Assembly (NCBI RefSeq): GCF_013359775.1
Contig: NZ_JABMCI010000068.1
Coordinates: forward strand, 186,001-250,000
Source: Cellulomonas humilata
GTDB lineage: Bacteria; Actinomycetota; Actinomycetes; Actinomycetales; Cellulomonadaceae
DNA: 64,000 nt
Direction: 5' to 3'
Shown piece after piece: positions 43,827 through 52,506 of this stretch. The position numbers were made by a program, and so were the translations under genes. The notes under the pieces were generated by a model. It saw nothing but the letters and a program-made list of their open reading frames with translations, made no database searches and was not told the origin of the DNA. Numbering within the stretch: position 1 is the stretch's first letter; every line of letters begins with the position of its first letter.

Positions 43827-44070
43827 GCGCGCCAGGATGCACGCCCGACCGGACACATCGGGACGTTGCGCGGCGAGGTCCCGGACGGGGGTCCAGATGT
43901 TTACGTGGGCGCCCTCGATGTTCGCGCCCAGGTAACGCGCGGTAACACCGCAGAAATGTTCAACCCGGACAGTCACATTCCAGGCTACGGTGCCAAGAAC
44001 GGGCACTCCGGCGCCGCGTGAGGCTCCGAGGCCGTTCGACGAGGGAACTCGAGAACACTGAGGAGTCCAC
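43827..44070. promoter_or_regulatory. Divergent control region with GGTAAC direct repeats
   Basis: The 244-bp gap between the MocR gene and the catabolic operon contains GGTAAC at 43931-43936 and again at 43941-43946, a 10-bp (one helical turn) direct repeat, a typical MocR/GntR binding layout. A possible TACGGT -10 for the operon lies at 43986-43991 with no clear -35, as expected for an activated promoter. Predicted by eye. Confidence 0.45.
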
Positions 44071-44919
44071 ATGACTGTCGTACGCGTCGCGTTCACCCAG
44101 GCCACCTGGACGGGTGACAAGGAGTCGATGACTGCGCTCCACGAGGCGTGGACCCGCGAGGCCGCCTCGCAGGGTGCGCAGATCATCGCGTTCCAGGAGC
44201 TGTTCTACGGCCCGTACTTCGGGATCACCCAGGACACCGCGTACTACGACTACGCCGAGTCAGTGCCCGGGCCGACGACCGAGCGGTTCGCGGCGCTGGC
44301 CAAGGAGCTCGGCATCGTCATCGTGCTCCCCGTCTACGAGGAGGAGCAGCCCGGCGTCCTCTACAACACGGCGGCGGTGATCGACGCGGACGGCAGCTAC
44401 CTCGGCAAGTACCGCAAGCACCACATCCCGAACCTGCCGAAGTTCTGGGAGAAGTTCTACTTCCGCCCCGGCAACCTCGGCTACCCGGTGTTCGAGACCG
44501 CGGTCGGCAGGATCGGCGTGAACATCTGCTACGACCGGCACTTCCCGGAGGGCTGGCGGGTGCTGGCGCTCAACGGAGCCGAGATCGTGTTCAACCCCAA
44601 CGCCACCGCGCCCGGCATCTCCAACAAGCTCTGGGAGATCGAGCAGCCCGCCGCGGCCGTGGCCAACGGCTACTTCGTCGTCGCCAACAACCGCGTGGGC
44701 CTCGAGGACAACGAGTACGGCGACGAGGCGGTCAACTTCTACGGCTCGTCGTACGCGGTCGGTCCCGACGGCAACTACGTGGGCGAGGTCGGCTCGTCCA
44801 GCGAGAACCAGCTGATCATCCGCGACCTGGACCTCGACCAGATCCGGATCGTGCGCGAGCGGTGGCAGTTCTTCCGCGACCGCCGGCCGGACGCGTACGG
44901 CCCCATCGTGGCTCCGTGA
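44071..44919 (+). CDS. Beta-ureidopropionase / N-carbamoyl amide hydrolase (nitrilase superfamily)
   Basis: Hydrolyses N-carbamoyl-beta-alanine to beta-alanine, CO2 and ammonia. The 282-residue enzyme has the nitrilase-superfamily triad Glu43 (FQELFYGPYFG), Lys116 (KYRKHHIP) and Cys153 (NICYDRHFPEG). The sequence FQELFYGPYFG and the PNLPKFWEKFYFRPGNLGYPVF segment are characteristic of beta-ureidopropionases rather than plain amidases. It is the first gene of the operon; the dihydropyrimidinase that makes its substrate follows 16 bp later. N-carbamoyl-D-amino-acid hydrolase activity is the main alternative. Confidence 0.88.
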   Translation: MTVVRVAFTQATWTGDKESMTALHEAWTREAASQGAQIIAFQELFYGPYFGITQDTAYYDYAESVPGPTTERFAALAKELGIVIVLPVYEEEQPGVLYNTAAVIDADGSYLGKYRKHHIPNLPKFWEKFYFRPGNLGYPVFETAVGRIGVNICYDRHFPEGWRVLALNGAEIVFNPNATAPGISNKLWEIEQPAAAVANGYFVVANNRVGLEDNEYGDEAVNFYGSSYAVGPDGNYVGEVGSSSENQLIIRDLDLDQIRIVRERWQFFRDRRPDAYGPIVAP

Positions 44920-44935
44920 GCGAGGAGGTCCAGCC

Positions 44936-46354
44936 ATGACGACCCTCATCACCGGCGGCACCCTGGTCAGCGCGACCGGGCGGACGGCCGCGGACGTGCT
45001 CATCGACGGCGAGACCATCGCCGCCGTCCTGACCCCGGGCTCGACCCTGCTCGGGCACGACCTCGCGGCGAGCGTCGACCAGGTCATCGACGCGACCGGC
45101 AAGTACGTGATCCCCGGCGGCATCGACGCGCACACCCACATGGAGCTGCCGTTCGGCGGCACCAACGCCTCGGACACGTTCGAGACCGGCACCCGCGCCG
45201 CGGCGTGGGGCGGCACCACGACGATCATCGACTTCGCTGTCCAGCGCACGGGGGAGCGCGTCATGGACGGGCTCGGTGCCTGGCACGACAAGGCCGCCGG
45301 GAACTGCGCGATCGACTACGGCTTCCACCAGATCGTCGGCGGGGTCGACGAGGACTCGCTCAAGGCGATGGAGGGCCTGGTCGCCGAGGGGGTGTCCAGC
45401 TACAAGCTGTTCATGGCCTACCCGGGGGTCTTCTACTCCGACGACGCGCAGATCCTGCGGGCGATGCAGAAGGCCGCCGACCTCGGGCTGCTCACGATGA
45501 TGCACGCGGAGAACGGCCCGGCCATCGACGTGCTCGCCGCGCAGCTGGTGGCGCAGGGCAAGACCGACCCCTACTACCACGGCATCGCACGCGCGTGGCA
45601 GCTCGAGGAGGAGGCCACGCACCGGGCGATCATGCTGGCCGACGTGACGAACGCGCCGCTCTACGTCGTGCACGTGAGCGCCAAGCAGGCCGTCGCGCAG
45701 CTGGCGTGGGCGCGCGACAACGGCAAGAACGTGTTCGGCGAGACCTGTCCGCAGTACCTGTACCTCAGCCTCGAGGAGCAGCTGGGCGCGCCCGGCTTCG
45801 AGGGCGCCAAGTGGGTGTGCTCCACGCCCTTGCGCTCGCGGGCCGAGGGTCACCAGGAGCACATGTGGCAGGCGCTGCGGACCAACGACCTGCAGATGGT
45901 CTCCACCGACCACTGCCCGTTCTGCATGAAGGGCCAGAAGGACCTCGGCGTCGGCGACTTCCGGGCCATCCCCAACGGGATCGGCTCGATCGAGCACCGG
46001 ATGGACCTGATGTACCAAGGGGTCGTCACCGGCCAGATCACCCTCGAGCGGTGGGTCGAGCTCACGTCGACGACGCCCGCGCGGATGTTCGGGCTGTACG
46101 GCAAGAAGGGCGTGATCGCCCCGGGGGCCGACGCCGACGTGGTGGTCTACGACCCCGCCGGGCACACGTCGATCGGGGTGGGCAAGACGCACCACATGAA
46201 CATGGACCACTCCGCGTGGGAGGGCTACGAGATCGACGGGCACGTCGACGTCGTCCTGTCGCGGGGGTCCGTCGTGGTGGACGAGACCGGCTACCACGGG
46301 CGCGCCGGGCACGGGAAGTACGTGCCGCGCGGCCTGTCCCAGTACCTCCTGTAG
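44936..46354 (+). CDS. Dihydropyrimidinase / D-hydantoinase
   Basis: Opens dihydrouracil or dihydrothymine (or a hydantoin) to the N-carbamoyl amino acid. The 472-residue binuclear zinc amidohydrolase has the metal ligands His66 and His68 in GIDAHTHMELPFGG, the carbamylated bridging Lys157 in SSYKLFMAYPG, the later His residues in MMHAENG and VVHVSAK, and the Asp in VSTDHCPF. The LPFGGTNASDTFETGTRAAAWGGTTTIIDF stretch matches the dihydropyrimidinase branch. A strong AGGAGG ribosome site precedes the ATG. It is flanked by beta-ureidopropionase and the F420-dependent enzyme, giving a pathway order. Confidence 0.93.
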   Translation: MTTLITGGTLVSATGRTAADVLIDGETIAAVLTPGSTLLGHDLAASVDQVIDATGKYVIPGGIDAHTHMELPFGGTNASDTFETGTRAAAWGGTTTIIDFAVQRTGERVMDGLGAWHDKAAGNCAIDYGFHQIVGGVDEDSLKAMEGLVAEGVSSYKLFMAYPGVFYSDDAQILRAMQKAADLGLLTMMHAENGPAIDVLAAQLVAQGKTDPYYHGIARAWQLEEEATHRAIMLADVTNAPLYVVHVSAKQAVAQLAWARDNGKNVFGETCPQYLYLSLEEQLGAPGFEGAKWVCSTPLRSRAEGHQEHMWQALRTNDLQMVSTDHCPFCMKGQKDLGVGDFRAIPNGIGSIEHRMDLMYQGVVTGQITLERWVELTSTTPARMFGLYGKKGVIAPGADADVVVYDPAGHTSIGVGKTHHMNMDHSAWEGYEIDGHVDVVLSRGSVVVDETGYHGRAGHGKYVPRGLSQYLL

Positions 46355-46367
46355 AAGGGCTCACCAC

Positions 46368-47396
46368 ATGGACTTCGGCGTCGTGCTGCAGACGAACCCG
46401 CCCGCCTCGCGCACGGTCGAGCTGGCCCGCCTGGCGGAGACCCACGGGTTCAGCCACGTCTGGACCTTCGACTCGCACCTGCTCTGGCAGGAGCCGTTCG
46501 TCATCTACTCGGCGATCCTGGCGGCCACCCGCAAGGTGATGGTCGGGCCCATGGTCACCAACCCCGCCACGCGCGACTGGTCGGTGATCGCCTCGCTGTT
46601 CGCCACCCTGAACGAGATGTACGGCAACCGGACCATCTGCGGGATCGGGCGCGGCGACTCGGCGGTGCGGACCCTGCACGGCAAGCCGTCCAACCTGGCC
46701 ACCCTGCGGCAGTCGATCGAGGTGATCCGCGAGCTGGCCAACGACCGCCCGGCCTACCTGCACGGCGCCAAGGTGCAGTTCCCGTGGTCGCGGGGTTCGG
46801 CGCTGGACATCTGGGTCGCCGCGTACGGCCCGCTGGCGCTCAAGCTCACGGGCGAGGTGGGCGACGGGTTCATCCTGCAGCTCGCCGACCCCGACATCGC
46901 CGCGTGGACCATCAAGGTGGTGCGCGACGCCGCCGAGCAGGCGGGCCGGGACCCCGACGCGATCCAGTTCTGCATCGCTGCCCCGATGTACATCGGCGAG
47001 GGTTCGCCCGACAGCAGAGCGCACATGCGCGAGCAGTGCCGCTGGTTCGGCGGCATGGTCGGCAACCACGTGGCCGACATCGTGTCCCGGTACGGCGCCG
47101 ACTCCTCCGTGCCCAAGGCGCTGACCGACTACATCGAGGGCCGCCAGGGCTACGACTACAACCAGCACGGCCGGGCCGGGAACACGCACGCCGCGTTCGT
47201 GCCGGACGAGATCGTCGAGCGGTTCTGCATCCTGGGCGACGCGCAGGAGCACGTCGAGAAGCTCGAGGCCCTGCGCGCCCTCGGCGTCACGCAGTTCGCC
47301 GGCTACCTCCAGCACGACAACAAGGAGGAGACGATGCGCGTGTACGGCGAGCACGTCATCCCCGCGCTCGCGACGCCGGTCGTGGCCACCGCATGA
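46368..47396 (+). CDS. F420-dependent LLM-class oxidoreductase (TIGR03842-like)
   Basis: A 342-residue TIM-barrel enzyme of the luciferase-like, F420-binding class. It shows MDFGVVLQTNPPASRTVELARLAETHGFSHVWTFDSHLLWQEPF at the N-terminus, VGPMVTNPATRDWSVIASLFATL, ICGIGRGDSAVRTL, and DIWVAAYGPLALKLTGEVGDG at the C-terminal phosphate-side strands. It lies 13 bp after dihydropyrimidinase and its stop overlaps the importer permease as ATGA, so it belongs to the catabolic operon. The operon has no flavin/iron-sulphur dihydropyrimidine dehydrogenase, so I infer that this enzyme may reduce uracil or thymine with F420H2. That is a hypothesis; an oxidative role as in RutA is also possible. Confidence 0.82.
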   Translation: MDFGVVLQTNPPASRTVELARLAETHGFSHVWTFDSHLLWQEPFVIYSAILAATRKVMVGPMVTNPATRDWSVIASLFATLNEMYGNRTICGIGRGDSAVRTLHGKPSNLATLRQSIEVIRELANDRPAYLHGAKVQFPWSRGSALDIWVAAYGPLALKLTGEVGDGFILQLADPDIAAWTIKVVRDAAEQAGRDPDAIQFCIAAPMYIGEGSPDSRAHMREQCRWFGGMVGNHVADIVSRYGADSSVPKALTDYIEGRQGYDYNQHGRAGNTHAAFVPDEIVERFCILGDAQEHVEKLEALRALGVTQFAGYLQHDNKEETMRVYGEHVIPALATPVVATA

Positions 47397-48328
47397 CGGA
47401 TCTCGCGACGACGCTCGCACCGGAGCGCACGGCGCCGGTGCCCGTCCGCCCGCGCGAACGCTCCGCGGTGGGCCGACGGGTCCTCGTCGGCGTCCTCGCC
47501 GTCCTCGTGCTCGTCGCGCTCTGGGAGCTGGTCAAGGTCGTCGTCCCGGACGCGGGGGGCCACCTCGGCGAGGCGAGCGTGCTGCCGCGCACCGACGACC
47601 TGGCGATGCCGCACGTGTGGACGATCGTGGATCGGGTGCTCGACCCCGAGACGTCCGCGGCCGGATCGCCCACGGTGCTGAGCGCGATGCTCTCCGCGTG
47701 CTGGTTCACGCTCCGGGTTGCGCTCGCGGGCTGGCTGGTGGGGTCGGTCGGCGGGCTCCTGCTGGCCGCCCTGATGCAGCGCTGGCAGCTGGCGGAGGCC
47801 GCGCTGGTGCCCTGGGTGGTGCTCAGCCAGACGGTCCCGCTCATCGCGCTGGCACCCCTGGTGGTCGGCTGGGGTGGTCGCATCCACCTCGGCGAGCTCG
47901 AGTGGCAGCGGTGGATGTCGGTGGCGCTCATCGCGAGCTACCTGGCGTTCTTCCCGGTGACGATCGGTGCGCTGCGCGGGTTCCAGTCGCCCCCGGCCGC
48001 GCAGGTGGAGCTCTTCCGGGCCCAGGCGGCCAGCTGGTCGCGCACCATGCGCTCGCTGCGCCTGCCGGCCAGCGTCCCGTACCTGCTGCCGGCCCTGCGG
48101 CTCGGTGCCGCGACCGCGGTGGTCGGCGCGATCGTCGCCGAGGTGTCCACGGGCACCAAGGGCGGGATCGGGCGGCTGATCATCGGCTACGCCCAGTCCG
48201 CCAGCGGCGACCCCGCCAAGCCGTGGGCGGCGATCATCGCGGCCGCGCTGCTCGGGTTGGTCGCCGCCATGCTCGTCTCCCTGCTCGGGCTCGGCCTGGG
48301 TCGCTACCGGTACGCGGAGGTCAGATGA
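47393..48328 (+). CDS. ABC importer permease (SsuC/ThiX type), first of two
   Basis: A 311-residue inner-membrane permease with a cytoplasmic N-terminal tail, one helix near residue 25-45, and the binding-protein-dependent transport core. The EAA coupling loop reads VELFRAQAASWSRTMRSLRLPASVPYLLPALRLGAATAVVGAIVAE. It belongs to the nitrate/taurine/thiamine-precursor importer group. ATGA overlaps couple it to the LLM gene before and the ATPase gene after. Confidence 0.88.
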   Translation: MTDLATTLAPERTAPVPVRPRERSAVGRRVLVGVLAVLVLVALWELVKVVVPDAGGHLGEASVLPRTDDLAMPHVWTIVDRVLDPETSAAGSPTVLSAMLSACWFTLRVALAGWLVGSVGGLLLAALMQRWQLAEAALVPWVVLSQTVPLIALAPLVVGWGGRIHLGELEWQRWMSVALIASYLAFFPVTIGALRGFQSPPAAQVELFRAQAASWSRTMRSLRLPASVPYLLPALRLGAATAVVGAIVAEVSTGTKGGIGRLIIGYAQSASGDPAKPWAAIIAAALLGLVAAMLVSLLGLGLGRYRYAEVR

Positions 48329-49116
48329 ACGCCGTCGAGGCTCGTGGCGTGGGGAAGGTCTTCGCCTCCCGGTCGGGAGACGTGCACGCCCTGGAGGGAA
48401 TCGACCTGACCGTCGCCGCGGGGGAGTTCGTCTCCTTGATCGGCCCGTCGGGCTGCGGCAAGTCGACCCTCCTGCGCCTGATCGCGGACCTCGACACCCC
48501 GACGAGCGGCGAGCTCACCGTGTTCGGCAAGACCCCGCAGCAGGCCCGCGAGGCCCAGGACTACGGCATCGCGTTCCAGCAGGCGGGGCTCCTGCCCTGG
48601 CGCACCGTCACCGCCAACGTCGAGCTGCCCCTGGAGCTGCACGGCATCGGCAAGGCCGAGCGGGCGACCCGCGCGGCCGAGCTGCTCTCGCTGGTCGGGC
48701 TCGACGAGTTCGCGGGGCACTTCCCGCACCAGCTGTCCGGCGGCATGCAGCAGCGCGTCGCGATCGCCCGGTCGCTGGCGGAGCGGCCGAGCCTGCTGCT
48801 CATGGACGAGCCGTTCGGCGCGCTCGACGAGATGACGCGCGAGCGCATGCAGACCGAGCTGGTGCGGATCTGCGCGGAGAGCGGTGCGGCGGTCGTGTTC
48901 GTCACGCACTCGATCCCCGAGGCGGTGTTCCTGTCGCAGCGGGTGGTCGTCATGTCACCGCGGCCGGGGCGCATCAGCGCGGTGATCCCGGTGAACCTCG
49001 GCGACGAGCGCGGGGAGGACCTGCGGGAGGACGCCTCGTTCTTCGCGGCCGTCACCGCGGTGCGCGAGGCGCTGCACGGCACCCCGGTGACCGCGCGAGG
49101 GGTGGACCTGCGATGA
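48325..49116 (+). CDS. ABC importer ATP-binding protein (SsuB/ThiZ type)
   Basis: A 263-residue ATPase: Walker A GPSGCGKS, Q-loop IAFQQAGLLPWRTVTANVELPL, signature LSGGMQQRVAIARSLAERP, Walker B LLLMDEPFGALDEMTR and switch His in VFVTHSIPEAVFLSQRVVVMSPRPGRI, typical of the SsuB/NrtD/ThiZ group. It drives the two flanking permeases, to which it is joined by ATGA overlaps. Cargo is expected to be the pyrimidine or hydantoin that feeds the operon. Confidence 0.92.
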   Translation: MNAVEARGVGKVFASRSGDVHALEGIDLTVAAGEFVSLIGPSGCGKSTLLRLIADLDTPTSGELTVFGKTPQQAREAQDYGIAFQQAGLLPWRTVTANVELPLELHGIGKAERATRAAELLSLVGLDEFAGHFPHQLSGGMQQRVAIARSLAERPSLLLMDEPFGALDEMTRERMQTELVRICAESGAAVVFVTHSIPEAVFLSQRVVVMSPRPGRISAVIPVNLGDERGEDLREDASFFAAVTAVREALHGTPVTARGVDLR

Positions 49117-49874
49117 CCGCCGCCTCCGTCCGCCGATGGGCCGCGCCGGTCGTGCTCGGCGTCGTCGCGCTGGCGATCTGGCAGGCGTTCGTCGTCGGTG
49201 CCGGCATCAAGCCGTACCTGCTGCCGAGCCCCACGGCGATCGTCGAGCAGCTGCTCCTGGTGGTCCCGCTGGTGTGGTCCGCGGCGCTGGCGACGGGCAT
49301 GAACGTGCTGGTCGGGCTGGTGGTCGGTGCCGTGGTGGCCATCCTCGCCGCGATCGTCGCGGCGCGCAGCCGGATGGCCGACACGCTCCTGTCGCCCACC
49401 GCGGCGGCCCTGTCGGTGATGCCGATCGTGGCGCTCGCCCCCGCGCTGAACACCATGTTCGGCACCACGTCGACCACCCCGCGCCGGGTCGTCGTGTCGG
49501 TCGTGGTGTTCGCCCCGGTGTTCGTCAACACGCTGCGCGGCCTGCGCCAGGTCCAGCCCGTGCACCGCGACCTGCTCAAGGCGTACGCCGCGACCCCGCG
49601 CCAGATCACCCGCACGGTGACCATCCCCGGTGCGCTGCCCTACCTGTTCACCGGCCTGCGCATCGCGTCCTCCACCGCCGTGATCGCGGCCATCGTCGCG
49701 GAGTACTTCGGTGGCCTGCAGAACGGCCTGGGCTCCCGGATCACGTCGGCGGCGTCGAACAGCGCCTACGCGCGGGCCTGGGCGTTCGTGCTCGGCGCCA
49801 TCTTGCTGGGACTCGTGTTCTACCTCGCGACCCTCGCGCTCGAGCGCGCCGTCGCGAGGCGTCAAGGGGGCTAG
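49113..49874 (+). CDS. ABC importer permease (SsuC/ThiX type), second of two
   Basis: A 253-residue permease with about six helices and the EAA loop RQVQPVHRDLLKAYAATPRQITRTVTIPGALPYLFTGLRIASSTAVIAAIVAEYFGG. It is shorter than the first permease and probably pairs with it as a heterodimer, because the operon has only one ATPase gene between them. ATGA overlap with the ATPase; 63 bp before the binding-protein gene. Confidence 0.9.
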   Translation: MTAASVRRWAAPVVLGVVALAIWQAFVVGAGIKPYLLPSPTAIVEQLLLVVPLVWSAALATGMNVLVGLVVGAVVAILAAIVAARSRMADTLLSPTAAALSVMPIVALAPALNTMFGTTSTTPRRVVVSVVVFAPVFVNTLRGLRQVQPVHRDLLKAYAATPRQITRTVTIPGALPYLFTGLRIASSTAVIAAIVAEYFGGLQNGLGSRITSAASNSAYARAWAFVLGAILLGLVFYLATLALERAVARRQGG

Positions 49875-49937
49875 AACGTCCGCCTGCCACCGCAGCCAGG
49901 CCGGCCGATATCCGCACAGCCAACGAGAGGGAGAACG

Positions 49938-51098
49938 ATGAGACTCACCAGGCGTACTGCGTGGGGCGCGGCCGCGGTCGGCGTGACTGCCGCGCTCGTC
50001 CTGTCCGGATGCAGCTCGGGCAGCGGCGACGAGCCCGAGGACGAGCCGGCGATGAGCTCTGAGGTGCTCATCCCGGTCAAGCTCCAGCTCCAGTGGTTCA
50101 CCCAGGCCCAGTTCGCCGGCTACTACGCGGCGATCGACCAGGGCTACTACGTCGACGAAGGCCTCGACGTCCAGATCATCGAGGGCGGCACGGACATCGT
50201 GCCGCAGTCGGTGCTGGCCGACGGCTCGGTCGACTACGCGATCGCGTGGGTGCCCAAGGCGCTGGCGTCGCGTGAGCAGGGCGCCGGCATCACCGACGTC
50301 GCCCAGATCTTCCAGAAGTCCGGCACCCTCCAGGTCTCGTTCGCGGACAAGGGCATCTCCACCGCGGCCGACCTCGAGGGCAAGACGGTGGGCAACTGGG
50401 GCTACGGCAACGAGTTCGAGCTGTTCGCCGGCATGACCGCGGCAGGCCTCGACCCGGCCACCGACGTCACGCTGGTCCAGCAGCAGTTCGACATGAACGC
50501 GTTCCTGGCGGGCGACATCGACGCGGCCCAGGCCATGACCTACAACGAGTACGCGCAGCTGCTCGAGGCCGAGAACCCGGACACGGGCGAGCTGTACACG
50601 GCCGACGACTTCACGGCGATCAACTGGAACGACGAGGGCACGGCGATGCTCCAGGACGCCATCTGGGCGAACTCGGAGAAGCTCGCGTCCGACGAGGAGT
50701 ACCAGGAGACGACCGTCAAGTTCATCAAGGCGAGCCTCAAGGGCTGGATCTACGCGCGCGACAACCCGGAGGAGGCCCGGGACATCGTCGTGGCCCAGGG
50801 CTCGCAGCTGGGCAACAGCCACCAGCTGTGGCAGACCAACGAGATCAACAAGCTGATCTGGCCGTCGCCGGACGGCATCGGCATGATCGATGAGGACGCG
50901 TGGACGCAGACCGTCGACGTGGCCCTCACCACGAAGAACGACCAGGGGGCCACGGTCATCACGACCGAGCCCGATGCCGAGGCGTACACCAACGAGTACG
51001 TGGAGCAGGCCCTGGCCGAGCTGGAGGAGGAGGGCGTCGACGTGTCCGGCGAGGGCTTCGAGCCCATCGACGTCACACTCGAGGCCGGCGGCAACTGA
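49938..51098 (+). CDS. ABC importer substrate-binding lipoprotein (NMT1/THI5-like)
   Basis: A 386-residue lipoprotein with lipobox VLSGC and lipidated Cys25, then an acidic linker. The mature domain is of the NMT1/THI5 type, which in related systems binds hydroxymethylpyrimidine, riboflavin or other flat heterocycles: KLQLQWFTQAQFAGYYAAIDQGYYVDEGLDV at the N-terminal lobe, GTDIVPQSVLADGSVDYAIAWVP, VGNWGYGNEFELFAGM. This family preference supports a pyrimidine-like ligand. A GAGGGAGA ribosome site precedes the ATG, and a 12-bp hairpin follows the gene. Confidence 0.9.
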   Translation: MRLTRRTAWGAAAVGVTAALVLSGCSSGSGDEPEDEPAMSSEVLIPVKLQLQWFTQAQFAGYYAAIDQGYYVDEGLDVQIIEGGTDIVPQSVLADGSVDYAIAWVPKALASREQGAGITDVAQIFQKSGTLQVSFADKGISTAADLEGKTVGNWGYGNEFELFAGMTAAGLDPATDVTLVQQQFDMNAFLAGDIDAAQAMTYNEYAQLLEAENPDTGELYTADDFTAINWNDEGTAMLQDAIWANSEKLASDEEYQETTVKFIKASLKGWIYARDNPEEARDIVVAQGSQLGNSHQLWQTNEINKLIWPSPDGIGMIDEDAWTQTVDVALTTKNDQGATVITTEPDAEAYTNEYVEQALAELEEEGVDVSGEGFEPIDVTLEAGGN

Positions 51099-51103
51099 TC
51101 CGT

Positions 51104-51137
51104 CGCGCGCGGGCGTCGACACCGGCGCCCGCGCGCG
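51104..51137 (+). terminator. Intra-operon hairpin after the binding-protein gene
   Basis: A perfect 12-bp GC-only stem (51104-51115 with 51126-51137) and a 10-nt loop begin 5 bp after the binding-protein stop, 26 bp before the aminotransferase start. Such hairpins often partly terminate or stabilise the upstream mRNA so that the binding protein is made in excess. Confidence 0.6.
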
Positions 51138-51162
51138 GTCCGCACCACCGAGGAGAGGCACC

Positions 51163-52467
51163 ATGAGCACCGACGACGACGCCACCGCGCTGCGTCTCGA
51201 CCGCGACCACGTCTTCCACTCGTGGTCGGCGCAGGCGCACCTGAACCCGCTGGTCATCGCGGGCGGGCTGGGGTCGACCGTGTGGGACCACGCGGGACGG
51301 CGGTACCTGGACTTCTCCAGCCAGCTGGTGAACACGAACATCGGGCACCAGCACCCCAAGGTGGTCGCGGCCATCCAGGAGCAGGCGGCGACGCTCACCA
51401 CCGTGGCGCCGGCCACCGCCAACCTCACGCGCGGGCGGGCCGCCGAGAAGATCCTGAGCCACGCACCGGCGGGGTTCTCGTCGGTGTTCTTCACCAACGG
51501 CGGGGCCGACGCCAACGAGAACGCGATCCGCATGGCCCGCCTGCACACCGGCCGGGACAAGGTGGTGTCGGCGTACCGGTCGTACCACGGGAACACCGGC
51601 GCGGCCGTGGTGGCGACGGGGGACTGGCGGCGCGTGCCCAACGAGTACGCCCGCGCGCACGTGCACCACTTCGGTCCCTACCTGTACCGCTCGGAGTTCT
51701 GGGCGACCACCCCGGAGCAGGAGTCCGAGCGCGCCCTGCACCACCTCGAGCGCGTGATCCAGGCGGAGGGCCCGACGTCGGTCGCGGCGATCCTCCTGGA
51801 GACCATCCCCGGCACAGCCGGTGTGCTGGTGCCGCCGCCGGGGTACCTCGCCGGTGTCCGCGCGATCGCGGACCGCTACGGCATCCTGCTCATCCTCGAC
51901 GAGGTGATGGCGGGCTTCGGCCGCACCGGCGAGTGGTTCGCGTTCGACTCGTTCGACGTGGTCCCCGACCTGATCACCTTCGCCAAGGGCGTCAACTCCG
52001 GGTACGTGCCCGCGGGCGGCGTGATCCTCAGCGAGCCGATAGCGACGACCTTCGACGACCGGGTGTTCCCCGGCGGGCTCACCTACTCGGGCCACCCGCT
52101 CGCGATGGGCTCGATCGTCGCGGCGCTCGACGCCATGGCCGACGAAAGGATCGTCGAGAACGCCGCCGCCATCGGCAGGGACGTGCTCAGACCCGGGCTG
52201 GCGGAGCTGGCCGAGAAGAACCCGCTCGTCGGCGAGGTGCGCGGGCTCGGGGTGTTCTGGGCCGTCGAGCTGGTCAAGGACCAGGCCACGCGCGAGCCCG
52301 TCGACGCCGCCCTCATGGGACGCATCAAGGCCGGCGCGCTGGCCCGCGGGCTGCTCCCGTTCCTCGCGGACAACCGCGTGCACGTCGTCCCGCCCTGCGT
52401 CGTCACCCCCGACGAGGCCGCCACCGGTCTCGGACTGCTGACCGAGGTGCTCGCCGAGGTCGCCTAG
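51163..52467 (+). CDS. Class III aminotransferase, probably beta-alanine transaminase
   Basis: A 434-residue fold-type I PLP enzyme. It has VFFTNGGADANENAIRMARLHTGRDKVVSAYRSYHG, the LLILDEVMAGFGRTGEWFAF motif with the pyridine-binding Asp, and the Schiff-base Lys275 in ITFAKGVNSGYVP. Class III members act on omega-amino groups such as beta-alanine or 4-aminobutyrate. Placed after the beta-ureidopropionase and importer genes, it most likely converts beta-alanine (or 3-aminoisobutyrate from thymine) to malonate semialdehyde (or its methyl form). An AGGAGAGG ribosome site precedes the ATG at 51163. Confidence 0.87.
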   Translation: MSTDDDATALRLDRDHVFHSWSAQAHLNPLVIAGGLGSTVWDHAGRRYLDFSSQLVNTNIGHQHPKVVAAIQEQAATLTTVAPATANLTRGRAAEKILSHAPAGFSSVFFTNGGADANENAIRMARLHTGRDKVVSAYRSYHGNTGAAVVATGDWRRVPNEYARAHVHHFGPYLYRSEFWATTPEQESERALHHLERVIQAEGPTSVAAILLETIPGTAGVLVPPPGYLAGVRAIADRYGILLILDEVMAGFGRTGEWFAFDSFDVVPDLITFAKGVNSGYVPAGGVILSEPIATTFDDRVFPGGLTYSGHPLAMGSIVAALDAMADERIVENAAAIGRDVLRPGLAELAEKNPLVGEVRGLGVFWAVELVKDQATREPVDAALMGRIKAGALARGLLPFLADNRVHVVPPCVVTPDEAATGLGLLTEVLAEVA

Positions 52468-52506
52468 CCTTTCTGCCCGTCCACCACCAGCACTGGAGCC
52501 TCCTGC

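Noticed and set aside
42468..44021. 517-codon rightward open frame over the MocR gene
   Set aside because: Antisense shadow of a regulator with clear GntR and aminotransferase motifs.
48561..51641. About 1000-codon leftward open frame across the importer genes
   Set aside because: It is the antisense shadow of four well-supported genes; long open antisense frames are normal at this GC content.
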